A DNA stretch of 64,000 bases from Proteles cristata cristata (Eukaryota > Chordata > Mammalia > Carnivora > Hyaenidae). The first letter of the stretch is position 1. The number at the start of each line of letters is the position of its first letter. Shown here piece after piece: positions 1 to 11,937 of this stretch. The notes beneath the pieces were generated by a model, which worked only from the letters and a program-made list of their open reading frames with translations, did not search any database and had not been told where the DNA came from. A program made the position numbers and the translations under genes. The DNA lies in NCBI GenBank assembly GCA_017311185.1, contig JAESUZ010003529.1, forward strand, positions 1-64,000. Reading direction: 5' to 3'.

Positions 1-183
1 AGAGAGAGAGACAGCGTGAGCCGGGGAGGGTCAGAGAGAGAGGGAGTCACAGACTGAAACAGGCTCCAGGCTCTGAGCTGGCAGTCAGCACAGAGCCCGA
101 CGCGGGGCTCGAATCCACGAACCGCGAGATCATGACCGAAGCGAAAGTCGGACGCTTAACCGACTAAGCCACCCAGGCGCCCC
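1..183 (-). mobile_element. Feline CAN SINE, cut by window start
   Basis: tRNA-Lys-derived SINE typical of felids, seen here in reverse complement: the GA-rich run is the CT tail, the GGGGCTCGAATCC region carries the polymerase III B box, and GGCGCCCC is the head. It belongs to the youngest-looking subtype, with GTCACAGAC and CAGTCAGCAC. Confidence 0.93.
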
Positions 184-2575
184 TATCACCACTTTTATTA
201 AAGACAGTATTGGAAGCCCTAGCCAAAGCAATTAGACAAGGAAAGAAACAAAAGACATCCAAATTGGAATGGAAGAAGTAAAACTATCACACCATATCTT
301 ATAAAAAACTAAAGATGTCACCAAAAACCTTTCAGAACTAATAAATGAATTAAGTGAAGTTGCAGGATACAAAGTCACATTAAAAAATCAGTTGTGTTTC
401 CATATTCTACAAACAATCACAAAGAGAAATTAAGGAGAAAAATCCCATTTACAATTGCATCAACAAGAGCAAAATATTTAAGAATAAATTTAAACAAGAA
501 GTTTAAAGTCCTGTCTACTGTACATTATAAGACATTGATGAAATAAATTGAAGACACAAATAAAAGGGAAGATATTTCATACTGATGAATTGGAAGAATT
601 AGCATTGTTAAAATATCCATACTGCTCAAAACGATCTACACATTCAATGTTATCCCTACCAAAATTCCAAAGGAATTTTTTTCTGAGAAACAGAGCAAAT
701 AACCCTAAAATTTGTATGGGGCCACAAAAGAGACCCAACAGCCAAAGAAACCTTAAGAAAGAAGATTCTTTCTTAAGTCTGATTCACTCAGTCGAGCTAG
801 ACAATAGTCTAGCTCTTGACATTGGCTCAGATTCATGATCTTGTCATGGGATCAAGCCACACATTGGGCTCCATGTGCTAAACCTACTTGGGGTTCACTC
901 TCCCCTTGCCCCACCTCTCCCCCTGCTTATGCTCTATAAACAAACAAACAAATAAGCAAACATAAAAAAGTGGAAAGAAATACAAAGCTGGAAGCATCAT
1001 GCTTCTTAATTTCAAACTCTATTACAAAGCTACAGTAATAAAAGAGTATGTATTTCCATAAAAATATACACGTAGATCAGTGGAAGAGAAGAGAGATCCC
1101 AGGAATAAATATATGCATATATGGTCAACTAATTTATGACAAAGTAACCAAGGTTATACAACAGGAAAAGAATAGTCTCTTCAAATTGTACTGGGAAAAC
1201 TGGACAGCCACTTGCAAAAGAATGACACTGGACCACTATCTTACACCATAAACACTTTTAATTCAATCATAGATTAAAGACTTGAATGTAAATTCATCAA
1301 CTATAAAACTCCTAGATGAAAACTTAGATGGTAGGGTCCTTGACAATGATCTTAGTGATGATTTGGAGGATTTTTCACCAAAAACAGAAATAATTTTTGC
1401 AACAAAAGCAAAAATAAGCAAGTGGAACTATGTCAAACTGAAAAGCTTTTGGCACAGCAAATGAAACCATCAACAAAACAAAAAGGCCACCTACAGAATG
1501 GGAGAAAATGTTTTACATATCATGTGTTTCATAAGGGATCAATATCCAAAATATATAAAGAACTTATACAATTCAGTAATAAAAAGAATAATGTGATTAA
1601 AAAATGAGCAGAGATTTGAATAGATATTTTTCCAAAGAAAACATACAGATAGCCAACAGGTACATGAAAAGGTGCTTAGCATCACTAATTATCACAGAAA
1701 TACAAATCAAAACCACAGTGAGAAATACCACCTCATACCTGATAAGGTGACTATTATCACAAAGATAATAAATAACAAGCATTAGTGAGGATGTGGAGAA
1801 AAGGGAACCCATCTCCACTGTTGATGGGAATGTAAATTGGTGCAGCTACTATGGAAGACAGTATGGAGGCTCCTTAAAAAATTAAAAATAGAACTATCAT
1901 AGAATCCAGCAAATCCACTTCTGGGTATTCATCCAGAAAAAAAAAAAGAAAAGAAAAGAAAAAGGAAGAAAGAAAGAAAACACTAAATTGAAGAGATATA
2001 TTCACTCCTGTTTTTATTGCAACATTATTTATGGAAGCAATAGCCAAGACATGGAAATAATCTAGGTGTCCACCAATGGATGAATGGATAAAGAAGATGC
2101 AGTATCTATACACAGTGGAATATTATTCAGCCTTAAAAAGAAGGAAATCTTGTCATTTGTGACAGCAAATGGGCATTATGCTATGTTAAATATATCAGAC
2201 AGAGAAAGACAAATACTATATGACTAAACTTATATGTGGAATATAAAAGAAAAACAAAGCCAAAACAAAAACCTTAACTCATGGATACAGGGAATAAATT
2301 GATGGTTGCCAGAGAAAGGGGCAGAGATGAGTAAAATAGGTAAAGGGAGTCAAAAGGTACAAACTTTCAGTTATAAAGTTACATTGCATATTTGAAGGTT
2401 GCTAAGAGAATAAATCTTAGAAGTTCTCATAATAAGGAAAAAATTTGTAACTATGTATGATGATGATGTTGACTACATTTATTCTGGTGATTATTTCAGG
2501 ATATATACATTGAGTCTTATTTGCATACCTTAAACTAATTAAATGTTCTGTCAATTACACTGCAATAAAGAAGAA
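184..2575 (+). mobile_element. L1 LINE fragment, ORF2 to 3' end
   Basis: Typical late ORF2 and 3' end L1 sequence, including the stretches about GAGGATGTGGAGAA, CACTTCTGGGTATTCA and GGAATATTATTCAGCC. Reading frames are broken throughout, so no protein is made. It is interrupted by an old SINE at about 811-968. Confidence 0.85.
811..968 (+). mobile_element. Old CAN SINE fragment
   Basis: Only the middle and tail remain, with the GGGCTCCATG region, CT-rich tail and an A-rich end of CAAA units. It is strongly diverged and lies inside the L1 above. Confidence 0.65.
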
Positions 2576-2579
2576 AGAT

Positions 2580-3300
2580 CTCAAGCAAATATCCTAATAT
2601 TCCATCTTAAGAAATTAGAAATAGTAGAGCAAAATAAACACACAGTGAGCAAATGGAAGAACACAGTAAAGATTTTTAGAAGATAGTAAAAATTTTACAG
2701 CAGAAATAAAGTATAGAATAAAAATACATAAAATCAGTACAACCAGAAGTCAGTTCTTGGAAAACACCTATAAAATTGACCAACATTTACGTAGACTGTT
2801 CTAGAAAAAGATAGAAGACTCAAATTACTAAAATCAGGAATGAAAAAGAAGTCATTATCACCAACCTTCCCAAAATAAAAACAGGTATTCTATGAATAAG
2901 TGCATGGCAACAAATTAGGTGACGTAGATGAAATGGGAAAATTTTCTAGAAAGACATAAACCAAACCTGGCTAAAGTAAAACAGAAAATCTCAATACACC
3001 TATAATAAGAACTGGAATTAATAATCAAAAACCTTCCCGCAAACAAAAGCCCACAGCCAGATGGCTTCATTGCTCATTTCTACCATGCTTGTAAAGATGA
3101 ATTAACACCAATATTTCACACATTCTTCCAAAATATTCAAACGGAGGGAATATTTCCCAATTTACCCTGTGGATTAGTATTACCATGATATCAAAATTAG
3201 GAAAAAATCCATTTGGTTGAAGTGTATGAATAAGTAAAAATTGATTATACAGGTAAAAAGAGGTCAGACTATACAGAGTTTTTTGGACCATATTATAGAG
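2580..3300 (+). mobile_element. L1 ORF2 fragment
   Basis: Decayed L1 ORF2 from upstream of the reverse transcriptase core; the stretch near 3045-3100 translates to a degenerate KSPQPDGFIAHFYHACK. It is a separate element from the preceding L1 because it repeats an earlier part of ORF2. Confidence 0.75.
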
Positions 3301-3949
3301 TTGAATTCAGTATAAGTAAAATGGAAAACCACTGAAGCATTGTCAGCAAGGGGCATTTTTCTTAAAAAAAAAAAAAAGGTAAGTATGTCTACCAGTAGAT
3401 AATTTATTGTAGGGGGCAGGAGTATAGAGAGAGACTAGCAGGAATGGCAGCTCTCAGGTAAGAGCTGATGATAGTTTACTTTTGAATAGGTACCAAAGAC
3501 TACACTTATATTTCTGGGATAAATAACATGTTGTTAGAGGTTCCTTTTATTGAGATTGAAATGGATGTAGGAAGAGCACATATGAAGTAGAGGCATGGCA
3601 ACAAGAGAGAGGTCAGGAATTCAGTTTCCAGTTTGTCAAAATGAATAAAGTGTTGTATATGTTAAACTAATAAAATACATAGTAAAATATTCAGTAAAAC
3701 CGTAATAACAGTTACTGAACCCAACTCAATTCTTGGTCTACAAGAACCTTCAGTCCAGTGGGGAGACAGACATATAAACATCAGGATTCTGGATAATAAT
3801 ATGTGCATAATGGTTGGAAGTAGTAGCAAAGCAAGAAGTGTAAAAGAAGGAATGAGAGCCAAGGTTTAAGATTATATGTGAAATAAGAAATTCCAAGACA
3901 AATAAGTAGTAAGTACAAAAGGTGTAGAAGCCTAACTCTTCAAAGGAGT
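3301..3949. other. No gene seen
   Basis: AT-rich sequence with an A-run at 3365-3377 and no recognisable gene or young repeat. Confidence 0.6.
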
Positions 3950-4003
3950 AAGAGTGTAAACTCTGAGGCCAAAATGCCTGGGCTTGTAAGTCTGGCTCCA
4001 TCT

Positions 4004-4070
4004 TTTCTCCTTCCTTCCTTCCTTCTTTCCTTCTTTGTTTGCTTGCTTGCTTCCTTCCTTCTTGTTTATT

Positions 4071-4118
<48 letters not shown>

Positions 4119-4328
4119 TGTGTGAAAGAGAGAGAGAGAGACAGACAGAGGGAGAGAAAGAGAGAGAGCGAGCAGGAGAGGAGCAAGAGAGAGGCAGACC
4201 CAGAATCCAAAGCAGGCTCCAGGCTTGGAACTGTCACTGTAGAGCCCAATGCAGGGCTGGAACACATGAACCACAAAATCATGACCTGAGCAGAAGTCAG
4301 ACGAACCAACTGAACCACCCAGGTGCCT
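4004..4328 (-). mobile_element. CAN SINE with expanded microsatellite tail
   Basis: Head at the right (GGTGCCTCT), tail at the left. The tail region has grown into CTT/CTTG-type, TG and GA repeats, lengthening the element to about 325 bp. Confidence 0.85.
4075..4117. repeat. (TG)n microsatellite
   Basis: Around 20 TG units inside the SINE tail, followed by a GA run to about 4140. Open frames across it on both strands are repeat artefacts. Confidence 0.95.
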
Positions 4329-4335
4329 CTCTATC

Positions 4336-4350
4336 TTTCTTTTTTAATGC

Positions 4351-4389
<39 letters not shown>

Positions 4390-4577
4390 TTTTGAGAGAG
4401 AGGAAGAGAGAAAAACAGTAGGGGAGGAGCAGAGAGAGAAGGAGAGAGAGAATCCCAAGCAGGCTCCATGCTGTCAGTGCAGAGCCTGGACGAGGCTCAA
4501 TCCCACGAACTGTGAGATCATGACCTGAGCTGAAATCAAGACTTGGGCGCTTAACCTACTGAGCCACCCAGGTGCTG
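4336..4577 (-). mobile_element. CAN SINE
   Basis: Inserted directly beside the previous SINE. It has a (TTTA)n tail at 4350-4393. Confidence 0.88.
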
Positions 4578-4914
4578 CTGGCCTGATCTGTCCGAGTAAG
4601 CTGCAAGACATTGGACAATATACAGCATCTCTTGGCTTAAGGTCATCTATATAAAATGTAGATGATTAACAGCACCTACTTCATTGAGTTGCTGCGAAGT
4701 TTAAATTAATATATGTAAAATGTTGCAAAATACATAAGAACCATAGAAATATTAATTACAATATGATAACCAGGATAATGATGATGATGATAGTGGTGGT
4801 AATAGTGATGAAAATGATATCATGGAAGAGAAGTCTGGAAGAGATTGGAATCGGGAGATAGGAGTCAAATATTCAAAGCACTCCTGTGCTGAAGACTTTT
4901 AATTTATTTTGTGA

Positions 4915-5325
4915 ATTATTTTTTAAATTTATTTAAATTCAAATTAGTTAACATACAGTGTAGTATTGGTTTCAGGAGTAGAACCCAGTGATTTATCACC
5001 TACAGTGCTCATTCCAACAAGTCCCGTCCTTAATGCTCATCACCATTTAGACCATCCCCCCACCCAACTCCCCTCCAGCAACCCTCAGGTTGTTCTCTGT
5101 ATTTAAGAGTCTTTAATGGGTTGCCTTACTCTCAGTTTTTAGCCTATTTTTCCTTCCCTTCCCCTATGTTCATCTGTTCTGTTTCTTAAATTCCACATAT
5201 GAGTGAGATCATATGATAGTTATCTTTCCCTGACTGACTTACTTTGCTTAGCACAATTGACTCTAGTTCCATCCATGTTGTTGAAAATGGCAAGATTTCA
5301 TTCTTTTTCTTCATTGTTTCTATTA
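4915..5325 (-). mobile_element. L1 3' end
   Basis: Carnivoran L1 3' UTR in reverse, including AGTTAACATACAGTGTAGTA, the C-rich CCCCACCC stretch and GAGTGAGATCATATG. Confidence 0.85.
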
Positions 5326-5805
5326 AAAGATTTTAAGCATGAATTAACAAAGCTATGTGTATGAAAAACCTGTCCTGGCAGTAGTGTGGAGAATGAGTGG
5401 CCTGGGACAAAGTCTCTGGCTAGATAATAGTCAAAAGGCTTATCCACCTGTTCATGAGCCACAAACTCAGTACAACACAAAACCACCTCTTAATCTCAGA
5501 ATCTGAAGTCCTCCATCAAAATGGGTTAGCAGATCAGGCATTCAGCAGAGCTGACAGATAAGAGTCAATTCATTCCTGCTCTGGACTGCATCTACTCCTG
5601 TAAGCATGCAGGCCAGCAGGGATTTATTTGAGCTTCAAAGCTGGCCTGCTGTCCAAGATGAGTTCATTAGGAGGTGTGGTTGTGCAGCCTGAGTTCACTA
5701 GCCCTCTTCCCAGATCTGATCCTACCTAGTCACATAAGCTTTCCCTCTGGCCCCTGGGATAGGTGACTGGGTACCTCAGTCAACCGCTCCCTGAACAGCA
5801 GTGTG

Positions 5806-5830
5806 CCTCATTAACAACTTTTTAATGAGG
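5806..5830. promoter_or_regulatory. Perfect 9-bp inverted repeat with homeodomain cores (copy 1)
   Basis: CCTCATTAA and TTAATGAGG form a perfect inverted repeat around a 7-bp spacer. Each arm contains a TAAT-type homeodomain core. A second short inverted repeat, TCACA-GGC-TGTGA, follows directly at 5831-5843. The same pair occurs at 27947-27984 in the other copy. Confidence 0.45.
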
Positions 5831-5873
5831 TCACAGGCTGTGACTGCTCATTAATAGGCTGGTTAGTCTACAA

Positions 5874-5881
5874 CCCCAGGG
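5874..5881. promoter_or_regulatory. EBF/Olf1-like core
   Basis: CCCCAGGG matches the CCCNNGGG core of the EBF (Olf1) consensus. It lies 18 bp after the ATTAAT at 5850-5855 and is perfectly kept in the duplicate at 28015. A weaker relative, GCCCCTGGGA, is at 5750-5759. Confidence 0.35.
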
Positions 5882-6459
5882 TGGAGGAGTCTGAGGATAG
5901 AAGCCAGTGAGAACAGAGCTCAGCCTGCATCAGAGCTGCATCAGAGCAGAGACTACCTAGGCTTTCACTCTCAGGTCTCCAGGGTCTCTTGTAGCTCACA
6001 GAGACAGAATCCACAGATAGAAGTCAGGAGGGACCAAGGCCTTAGAGGGGAGGAATTACAACAGAGCCCCATGATCCCAGACTTGGGCCAGAGATTCTTG
6101 AGGAAATCAGATGCTTTTCAGGTTTTCTTTGATGCTTGCATAAATGGAATATTGCCCGTGGACTTTCAGTCCTGCTATCATAAAAATGAATTTCCATGCT
6201 ATTCCCCCCCACACACATCCAAGTGCAGATTCTTTTGTATTATTTCTGAAGTCCATTTGAACTCTACTTGTTCTGGGCGTTCATAGGCTGGCCCTCTTCT
6301 TCTGTCTTCCTTGTGTGCTATCTCTTAGAGATCCCATCCAGTGCCAGGTCTCAACAAGTCCGATGGAGATGAAACCTCCTTGTGGAGATGAAATTTGGGT
6401 CTTGGCTTCTATCTCCCACCAGGATTCTTGCTAAGGCCTCCTAGCTGATCTCTCAGCCT

Positions 6460-6870
6460 CCAGTCATACTCAGACTTACACATACACCTCATTCTAATCC
6501 ATCCTCCTTACCGTCTCCAAAGTTCTTCCTAAGTGTGCATGTGAAAACCTGTCATTTTTGTTTTTAAAATCCTTCAATTCACTCTTATCTTCAGAATGAA
6601 ATCAATGTTTTTCTATCATATAAGTCCCCTTATACATCAGCTCTAACTTATTTTTCCAATTTCAGTTCTTACCATATCTCAACCATATAGTTGAATGAAT
6701 AGTCAACTATTGCCCTCCTGAACTATTTTCTTTTCCTCCACACCCTTGTCATTCTACTTTCTCTAAATATAGTCTTTTTTATTCTCCTCAACAACTTACA
6801 GTCTGAGACATGAGTTCAAATCCCATGTCTGGTACTTAACAGCTATGCAAATTCATAGAAATTACGCTAA
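6460..6870 (+). mobile_element. L2/MIR remnants shared with copy 2
   Basis: Old L2-like sequence (6460-6800) followed by MIR-like sequence (6800-6910). The matching remnants in copy 2 are at about 28600-29050. Their presence in both copies shows they were there before the duplication. Confidence 0.45.
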
Positions 6871-7590
6871 ATTTTTATCCTTATGTTTCCCAATCTATGA
6901 GATATAATAATACAATTATACAATATAGGCATAACAATATTTAATTCGTAATAATATACAAATGATAAAATCAAATAATTTAACAAATAATAATATACTA
7001 ATGATGAAATCAAGCTCTTTTCCCTCGTTGAGCTTTTTGAGCCTTCCTCTACCTTAGTATCTCTTTTAGTTCAAAGTGGGAGATCAGTTATGCAGAACTC
7101 TCATGGATGTTTGCTGTAATTATAACATGAGACATCTATGTAAAGTCTACCTCCTCCCAGGGAACAGGATAAGTAGGTAGCTAACATTTATTGACAGGCA
7201 AATATGCATTGAAATATTTTTAAATGAATTACCAATTGTTCATCACAGGTTTTATTATAATTGGTAACATAGAGGATTTGCTTCAAAAGAGCAAGTAGCT
7301 TGTTCAACAGTCACAACTATTGAAGTGTCAAAGGTAAAATTACATCTATATTATGAGATGTATACTGACTTTATAGAATGAATTTGGAAGTTTTCCTTCC
7401 TTTTCTATTTTTTTGAATAATTTGAGAAGAATAGGTATTAATTCTTCTTTCAATGTCTGGTAGCATTTACCTGTGAAACCTTCTGGTCCTGGGCTTTTGT
7501 TTTGGGGAGATTTTTTATTACTTTGATTACTGATTCAAATTCATTGCTGGTTTTGGATCTGTTCAAATTTTCTACTTCTTTCTGTTTAAG

Positions 7591-7816
7591 TTTTTTTTTT
7601 TTAAATATTTTTATTTATTTCTAGGAGAGAGAGAAAGACACACAGCGTGAGCAGGGGAGGATCAGAGAGAGAGGGAGACACAGAATCTGAAACAGGCTCC
7701 AGGCTCTGAGCCGGCAGTCAGCACAGAGCCCAACGCGGGGCTCGAACCCACGAACTGCGAGATCATGACCTAAGCGAAAGTCGGACGCTTAACCCACTAA
7801 GCCACCCACGCGCCCC
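7591..7816 (-). mobile_element. Young CAN SINE
   Basis: Close to the young subtype consensus. It is flanked by CTGTTTAAG at 7582-7590 and 7816-7824. Confidence 0.93.
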
Positions 7817-7824
7817 TGTTTAAG

Positions 7825-8040
7825 TTTTTTTTTTTAAAAAGTTTTTATTTATTTTTGAGACAGGGAGAGACAGCACGAATAGGGGAGGGGCTGAGAGAAA
7901 GGGAGATCTAGAATCTGAAACAGGCTCCAGGCTCTGAGCTGCCAGCACAGAACTGGATGCAGGGCTCGAACCTACGAACCAGCAAGATCATGACCTGAGC
8001 CAAGTCGGACACTTAACTATCTGAGCCACCCAGTCTCCCG
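7825..8040 (-). mobile_element. CAN SINE, same target as neighbour
   Basis: More diverged than its left neighbour. It is followed by a third copy of CTGTTTAAG (8045-8053), so both SINEs used the same target site. Confidence 0.9.
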
Positions 8041-9299
8041 CTTCCTGTTTAAGTGTTTGTAAGTTATATGTTCCCAGGAATTTATCCATTCCTCCCAGAT
8101 TCCAATTTGTTTTCATATGTTTTTTTAATAACATTGTCTTATAATTGTTTGTATTTCTGGTGTGTTGGCTGTTATTTCTCCTTTCTTATTTGTGATTTTA
8201 TTTATTTGAGTCCTTTCTTTTTTTTTCTTGATATGTCTGCTTAGAGGTTTATCAATTTCGTTGATTTTTTCAAAGAACCACTCATAGTTTCATTGATATT
8301 TTCTACTGTTTTTTTTTCTTTGTTTATAAATCATTTATTTCTGCTCTAATTTTTATTATTTCTTTCCTTCTGGTGTTTTTAGGCTTTGTTTGTTGTTCTT
8401 CTAGCTCCTTTAGGTGTAACGCTAGGTTGTTTGAGAGTTTTATTACTTCTTTGGGTAAGGCTTTATTGGTATAAACTTCCCTCTGAGAACTACTTTTGCT
8501 GCATCTTAATGATTTTAGTCTATCGTGTTTTCATCTTCAGTTTTTTTCATGTTTTTAAAATTTCTTCTTTGATTTCCTGGATGACCCATTCATTGTTTAG
8601 TAGTATGTTATTTACCCTCCATGTATTTGTGATCTTTCCTGAGTTTTTTCTTATGGTTGACTTATAGCATTTCATAGCATTGTAGTCAGAAAAGATGCAT
8701 GGTGTGACTTTGGTCTCCTTGAATTTGTAAAGGCTAGTTTTGTGGCCTAAGATGTGATCTGTTATGGAGAATGTTCCATGTGCACTTGAAAAGAATGTGT
8801 GTTTTGCTGTTTTAGACTGGAATGTTCTGAATACATCTGTTAAGCTTATCTGGTCCAGTGTGTCATTCAAAGCCATTGTTTCCTTGATGATTTTCTGCTT
8901 AAATTATGTGTCTATTGATACAAGTGGGGTGCTAAAGTCCCCTACTATTGTTGTATTATTATATATTAGTTCCTTTATGTTTATTATTAACTGTTTTATG
9001 TATTTGGATGCCCTATGTTGGGTGCATATATATTTACGGTTGTTCTATCTTCTTGTTGGATTGTCCCTTTTATTATTATACAGAGTCCTTCTTTGTCTCT
9101 TGTTACAGTCATTGTTTTAAAGTCTATTTTGTCTGAAATATGTAATGATACTCTGGCTTTCTTTTGAAACTCATTTGCATGCTAGATACTTCTCCATCCT
9201 CTCACTTTCAATCTGCAGGTGTCTTCAGGTCTAAAATGAGCCTCTTGTAGGCAACATATAGATAGGTCTTGCGTATTTTTTGGGGGGTTTAAATTTTTA

Positions 9300-9530
9300 A
9301 AATGTTTATTTATTTATTTTTAAATCTACTTCTGAGAGAGAGAGAGAGAGAGAGACAACATGAGCAGGGGCTGGTCAGAGAAAGAGGGAGATAGAGAATC
9401 TGAAGCAGGCTCCGGGCTCTGAGCTAGCTGTCAGCACAGAGCCTGATGCGGGGCTCGAACCCACGAACCATGAGATCATGTCCTGAGCTGAAGTCGGACG
9501 CTCAACCTACTGAGCTACCCAGGCGCCCCT
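9300..9530 (-). mobile_element. CAN SINE
   Basis: Full-length, with a GA run at 9333-9354 in this orientation and the head GGCGCCCCT at the right. Confidence 0.9.
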
Positions 9531-9712
9531 AATGTTTATTTATTTTTGAGGGAGAGAGCACAGTGGGGGAGTGGCAGAGAAAGAGGGAGACAGAGAATCT
9601 TAAGCAGGCTCTGTGCTATCAGCACAATGCCTAACACGGAGCTTGAATCCATGAACTGTGCGATCACAACCTGAGCTAAAGTTGGACACTCAACCGAGTC
9701 ACCCAGGATCCC
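9531..9712 (-). mobile_element. CAN SINE, tandem with previous
   Basis: Older and shorter. The pair is bracketed by GATAGGTCTT (9271) and GATGGGTCTT (9713), the likely target duplication in the L1. Confidence 0.85.
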
Positions 9713-10865
9713 TGATGGGTCTTATTGTTGTTGTGGTTGCTTTAATCCATTCTGCCACCCTGTGTCTTTTGATTGGAACATTTAGTCTATTTACATTCAA
9801 GGTCATTATTGATAGATATGTGTTTATTGCCATATGCCATAGTGCCACTTGTTTTATGGTTGTTTCTGATGCTTTTCTCTAATCCTTTCTTATCTTCCTT
9901 TCATGTTTTTCTGATTTCCTTCAGTGACATATTTGGATATTTTTCTCTTTATTCTTTGCATGTTTACTAGTGGTTGTTGATATATGGTTACCATTAGGTG
10001 TGTATATAACTTCTTCTGCATATAGCAGTCGATATTAAGTTGATCGTCCTGTAATTTGAACCCATTCTTTTCTCCTCACCTCCCCAATGTTCATGTAAAT
10101 GTTATTATAGTTTATGCCCTTTTTTGGTGGTTTTTTAACTGATATTTTACAGAAAGATTCATTTTTACTGCGTTTGTGTTTCCTACCTTTATACTGTCAT
10201 GTTTGGTCTCCTTTCCACTTAAAGATTCCTCTTTACTATTTCTTATAGAAGGCTTTTTATCTTTACACAATTTTTCTAAAATTCCTCCCTCCCACAACTT
10301 CATCCCCATACTAAGTGAATTTATCTTTATCTTTCAACAGCTCTAATTCTATTCTTTGGAATACAGTTATAATGGTTTTTTCTAGAAACCCTCCCCGATT
10401 CCACTGGACAAAGGTGAGTTTATTTGCCTTTGTCACACATCATAACTTGGACATATTTCTGCTAAATCATTTAAGGCAATGTAATTAATTGTATTTTTCA
10501 TGTATATCTATCAGCAGAGTGTAAGGACAACCTCTTATTTATGTTCACATTCCTTTATCTAGAGCTCGCTAATAATAAATATTGAAATGAATGATTAAAT
10601 CCCAAATCTTTATTTCTAGCAGTGACCTCTCATCCAAATGTGAGTTTCAAGTTCCTAGCTGCCTCTAAGATATTTCTGCTTAGGCAATATATTTGCCTAC
10701 TACAGTGCTCCCTAACTGTAATGTGTGAAATAAACGTTTATGAAGAATTTTTCATTCTCCTCAGTAAGAGTAACAATAAACACAGGAAAGATGCTTTCCA
10801 TTAAGTAATTTCCTACCAAACTTCTCTTTAGGTTATCAATATGCTTTTCTGAAAAGGTCCCCATC

Positions 10866-11195
10866 AATTTTTTTAGTTAATTTTTTTTAATTTTAATTCC
10901 TGTGTAGTTAACATGTAGTGTTATATTAATTTCAGGTGTACAATATAGTGATTCAACAATGCCATATATTATTAACTGCTCATCAAGATAAGTGCACTTT
11001 TAATCCCCATCACCTCATTTACCCCACACCCACCTTCCCTCTGGTAATCATCTGTTTGTTCTCTTTATTTAACAGTCTATTTTTTTGGTTTGCCTTTTCC
11101 CCCCCTTTGTTCATTTGTTTTATTTCTTAAATTCTGCTTATGAGTGAAATCATATGGTATTTGTCTTTCTCTAACTGTCTTGTTTCACTTACAGC
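10866..11195 (-). mobile_element. L1 3' end
   Basis: Same carnivoran L1 3' UTR as at 4915, with GTAGTTAACATGTAGTG and ATGAGTGAAATCATATGG. Copy 1 only. Confidence 0.85.
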
Positions 11196-11689
11196 TTCCA
11201 AATGTTAACCCAAAAGGCTACCAGAATTGTACAAAATGCCCACCAAAAGAAGTAAACATGGCTACCCCTTTACTGATAAATGTATGTTGTTTGTGATGGT
11301 TTATTTGCATATGCTGATATAAACAACTCACCCAAAATTATAACCATCTACTATACTCCAAACTTGTAAACAGCTTAGTTGCCCATAATGTAATTATGAC
11401 AAGACTGAATATCACCAATCAAAACTTGAATGATGCAACCATGAGTCCATAGGATGGGAGAAAGATGCACTTGAACATGGAGGCACCCATTTAGCATAAA
11501 AACCTTGAAAAACTTGGTGTGAGCTGAGCTGGTTAGCTGAGAGTCACGTACAGACCATAAAGGAGCTCTAATCCCTTGTGTGGTATGCTTACCTGATGAC
11601 ATCCTGAATTCAAGATTTACTGAGAATAACACAAATACATTCTTCCAATTACCAAACATGGACAATGTTTTCTTATTATTTACCCCTTT

Positions 11690-11912
11690 AAAAAAAGCTT
11701 CATTTATTTGGAGAGAGAGAGAGAGGGCACAAGTATACTCATGTGAGTGGGGGACGTGCAGAGACAGAGAGAGAGAGAGAGTCCCAAGCAGGCTCCACTC
11801 ATTCAATGTGGAGCCTGATTTATGGCTCCAACTCACAAACAAAACCATGAGATTATGCCTAGGCCTAAATCAAGAGTTGCGTGCTTAGCCAACTCAGCCA
11901 CCGAGGTGACCC
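11690..11912 (-). mobile_element. CAN SINE, old
   Basis: Diverged copy with the head reading GAGGTGACCC and internal GA runs. Confidence 0.8.
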
Positions 11913-11937
11913 TGTATTTTCCTCTTTCTTTATTTTT

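Larger units (their letters stand above)
3950..4760 (+). mobile_element. MIR split by two SINEs
   Basis: The start of a MIR (3950-4003) and its continuation (4590-4760) can be read in line once the two SINEs between them are ignored. Confidence 0.5.
5786..6166. promoter_or_regulatory. Identical non-coding block, candidate OR promoter/enhancer (copy 1)
   Basis: These 381 bp are identical base for base to 27927-28307, inside a wider high-identity stretch of about 1.1 kb (5500-6560). Nothing in it looks like a mobile element or a convincing coding exon. It contains a perfect inverted repeat (5806-5830), a homeodomain-type ATTAAT (5850-5855) and an EBF-type core CCCCAGGG (5874-5881). OR promoters and enhancers are known to use LHX2-like homeodomain and EBF sites. 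It lies about 18 kb upstream of the OR10A start, so a distal enhancer or a far 5' UTR exon are both possible. The function is inferred. Confidence 0.4.
7370..10320 (-). mobile_element. L1 LINE, ORF2 part, copy 1 only
   Basis: Old L1 in reverse. The segment 8547-8876 still encodes the endonuclease-domain motif HTFFSSAHGTF followed by DHILGHK, and other frames are broken. Four SINEs have inserted into it. It is not present at the matching place in copy 2. The right edge is approximate. Confidence 0.8.

Noticed and set aside
3750..4528. Open frames of 80-184 codons on both strands
   Set aside because: They run through TG, TTTA, GA and CT repeats inside SINE tails; the translations are low complexity.
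6071..6286. 71-codon frame kept as a 62-codon frame at 28212-28400
   Set aside because: The DNA is nearly identical for other reasons, the C-terminal parts differ by a frameshift, and no domain or signal is seen. It does not show codon-level selection.
8547..8876. 109-codon frame with HTFFSSAHGTF
   Set aside because: It is a leftover of the L1 endonuclease domain, reported with the L1, not a host gene.
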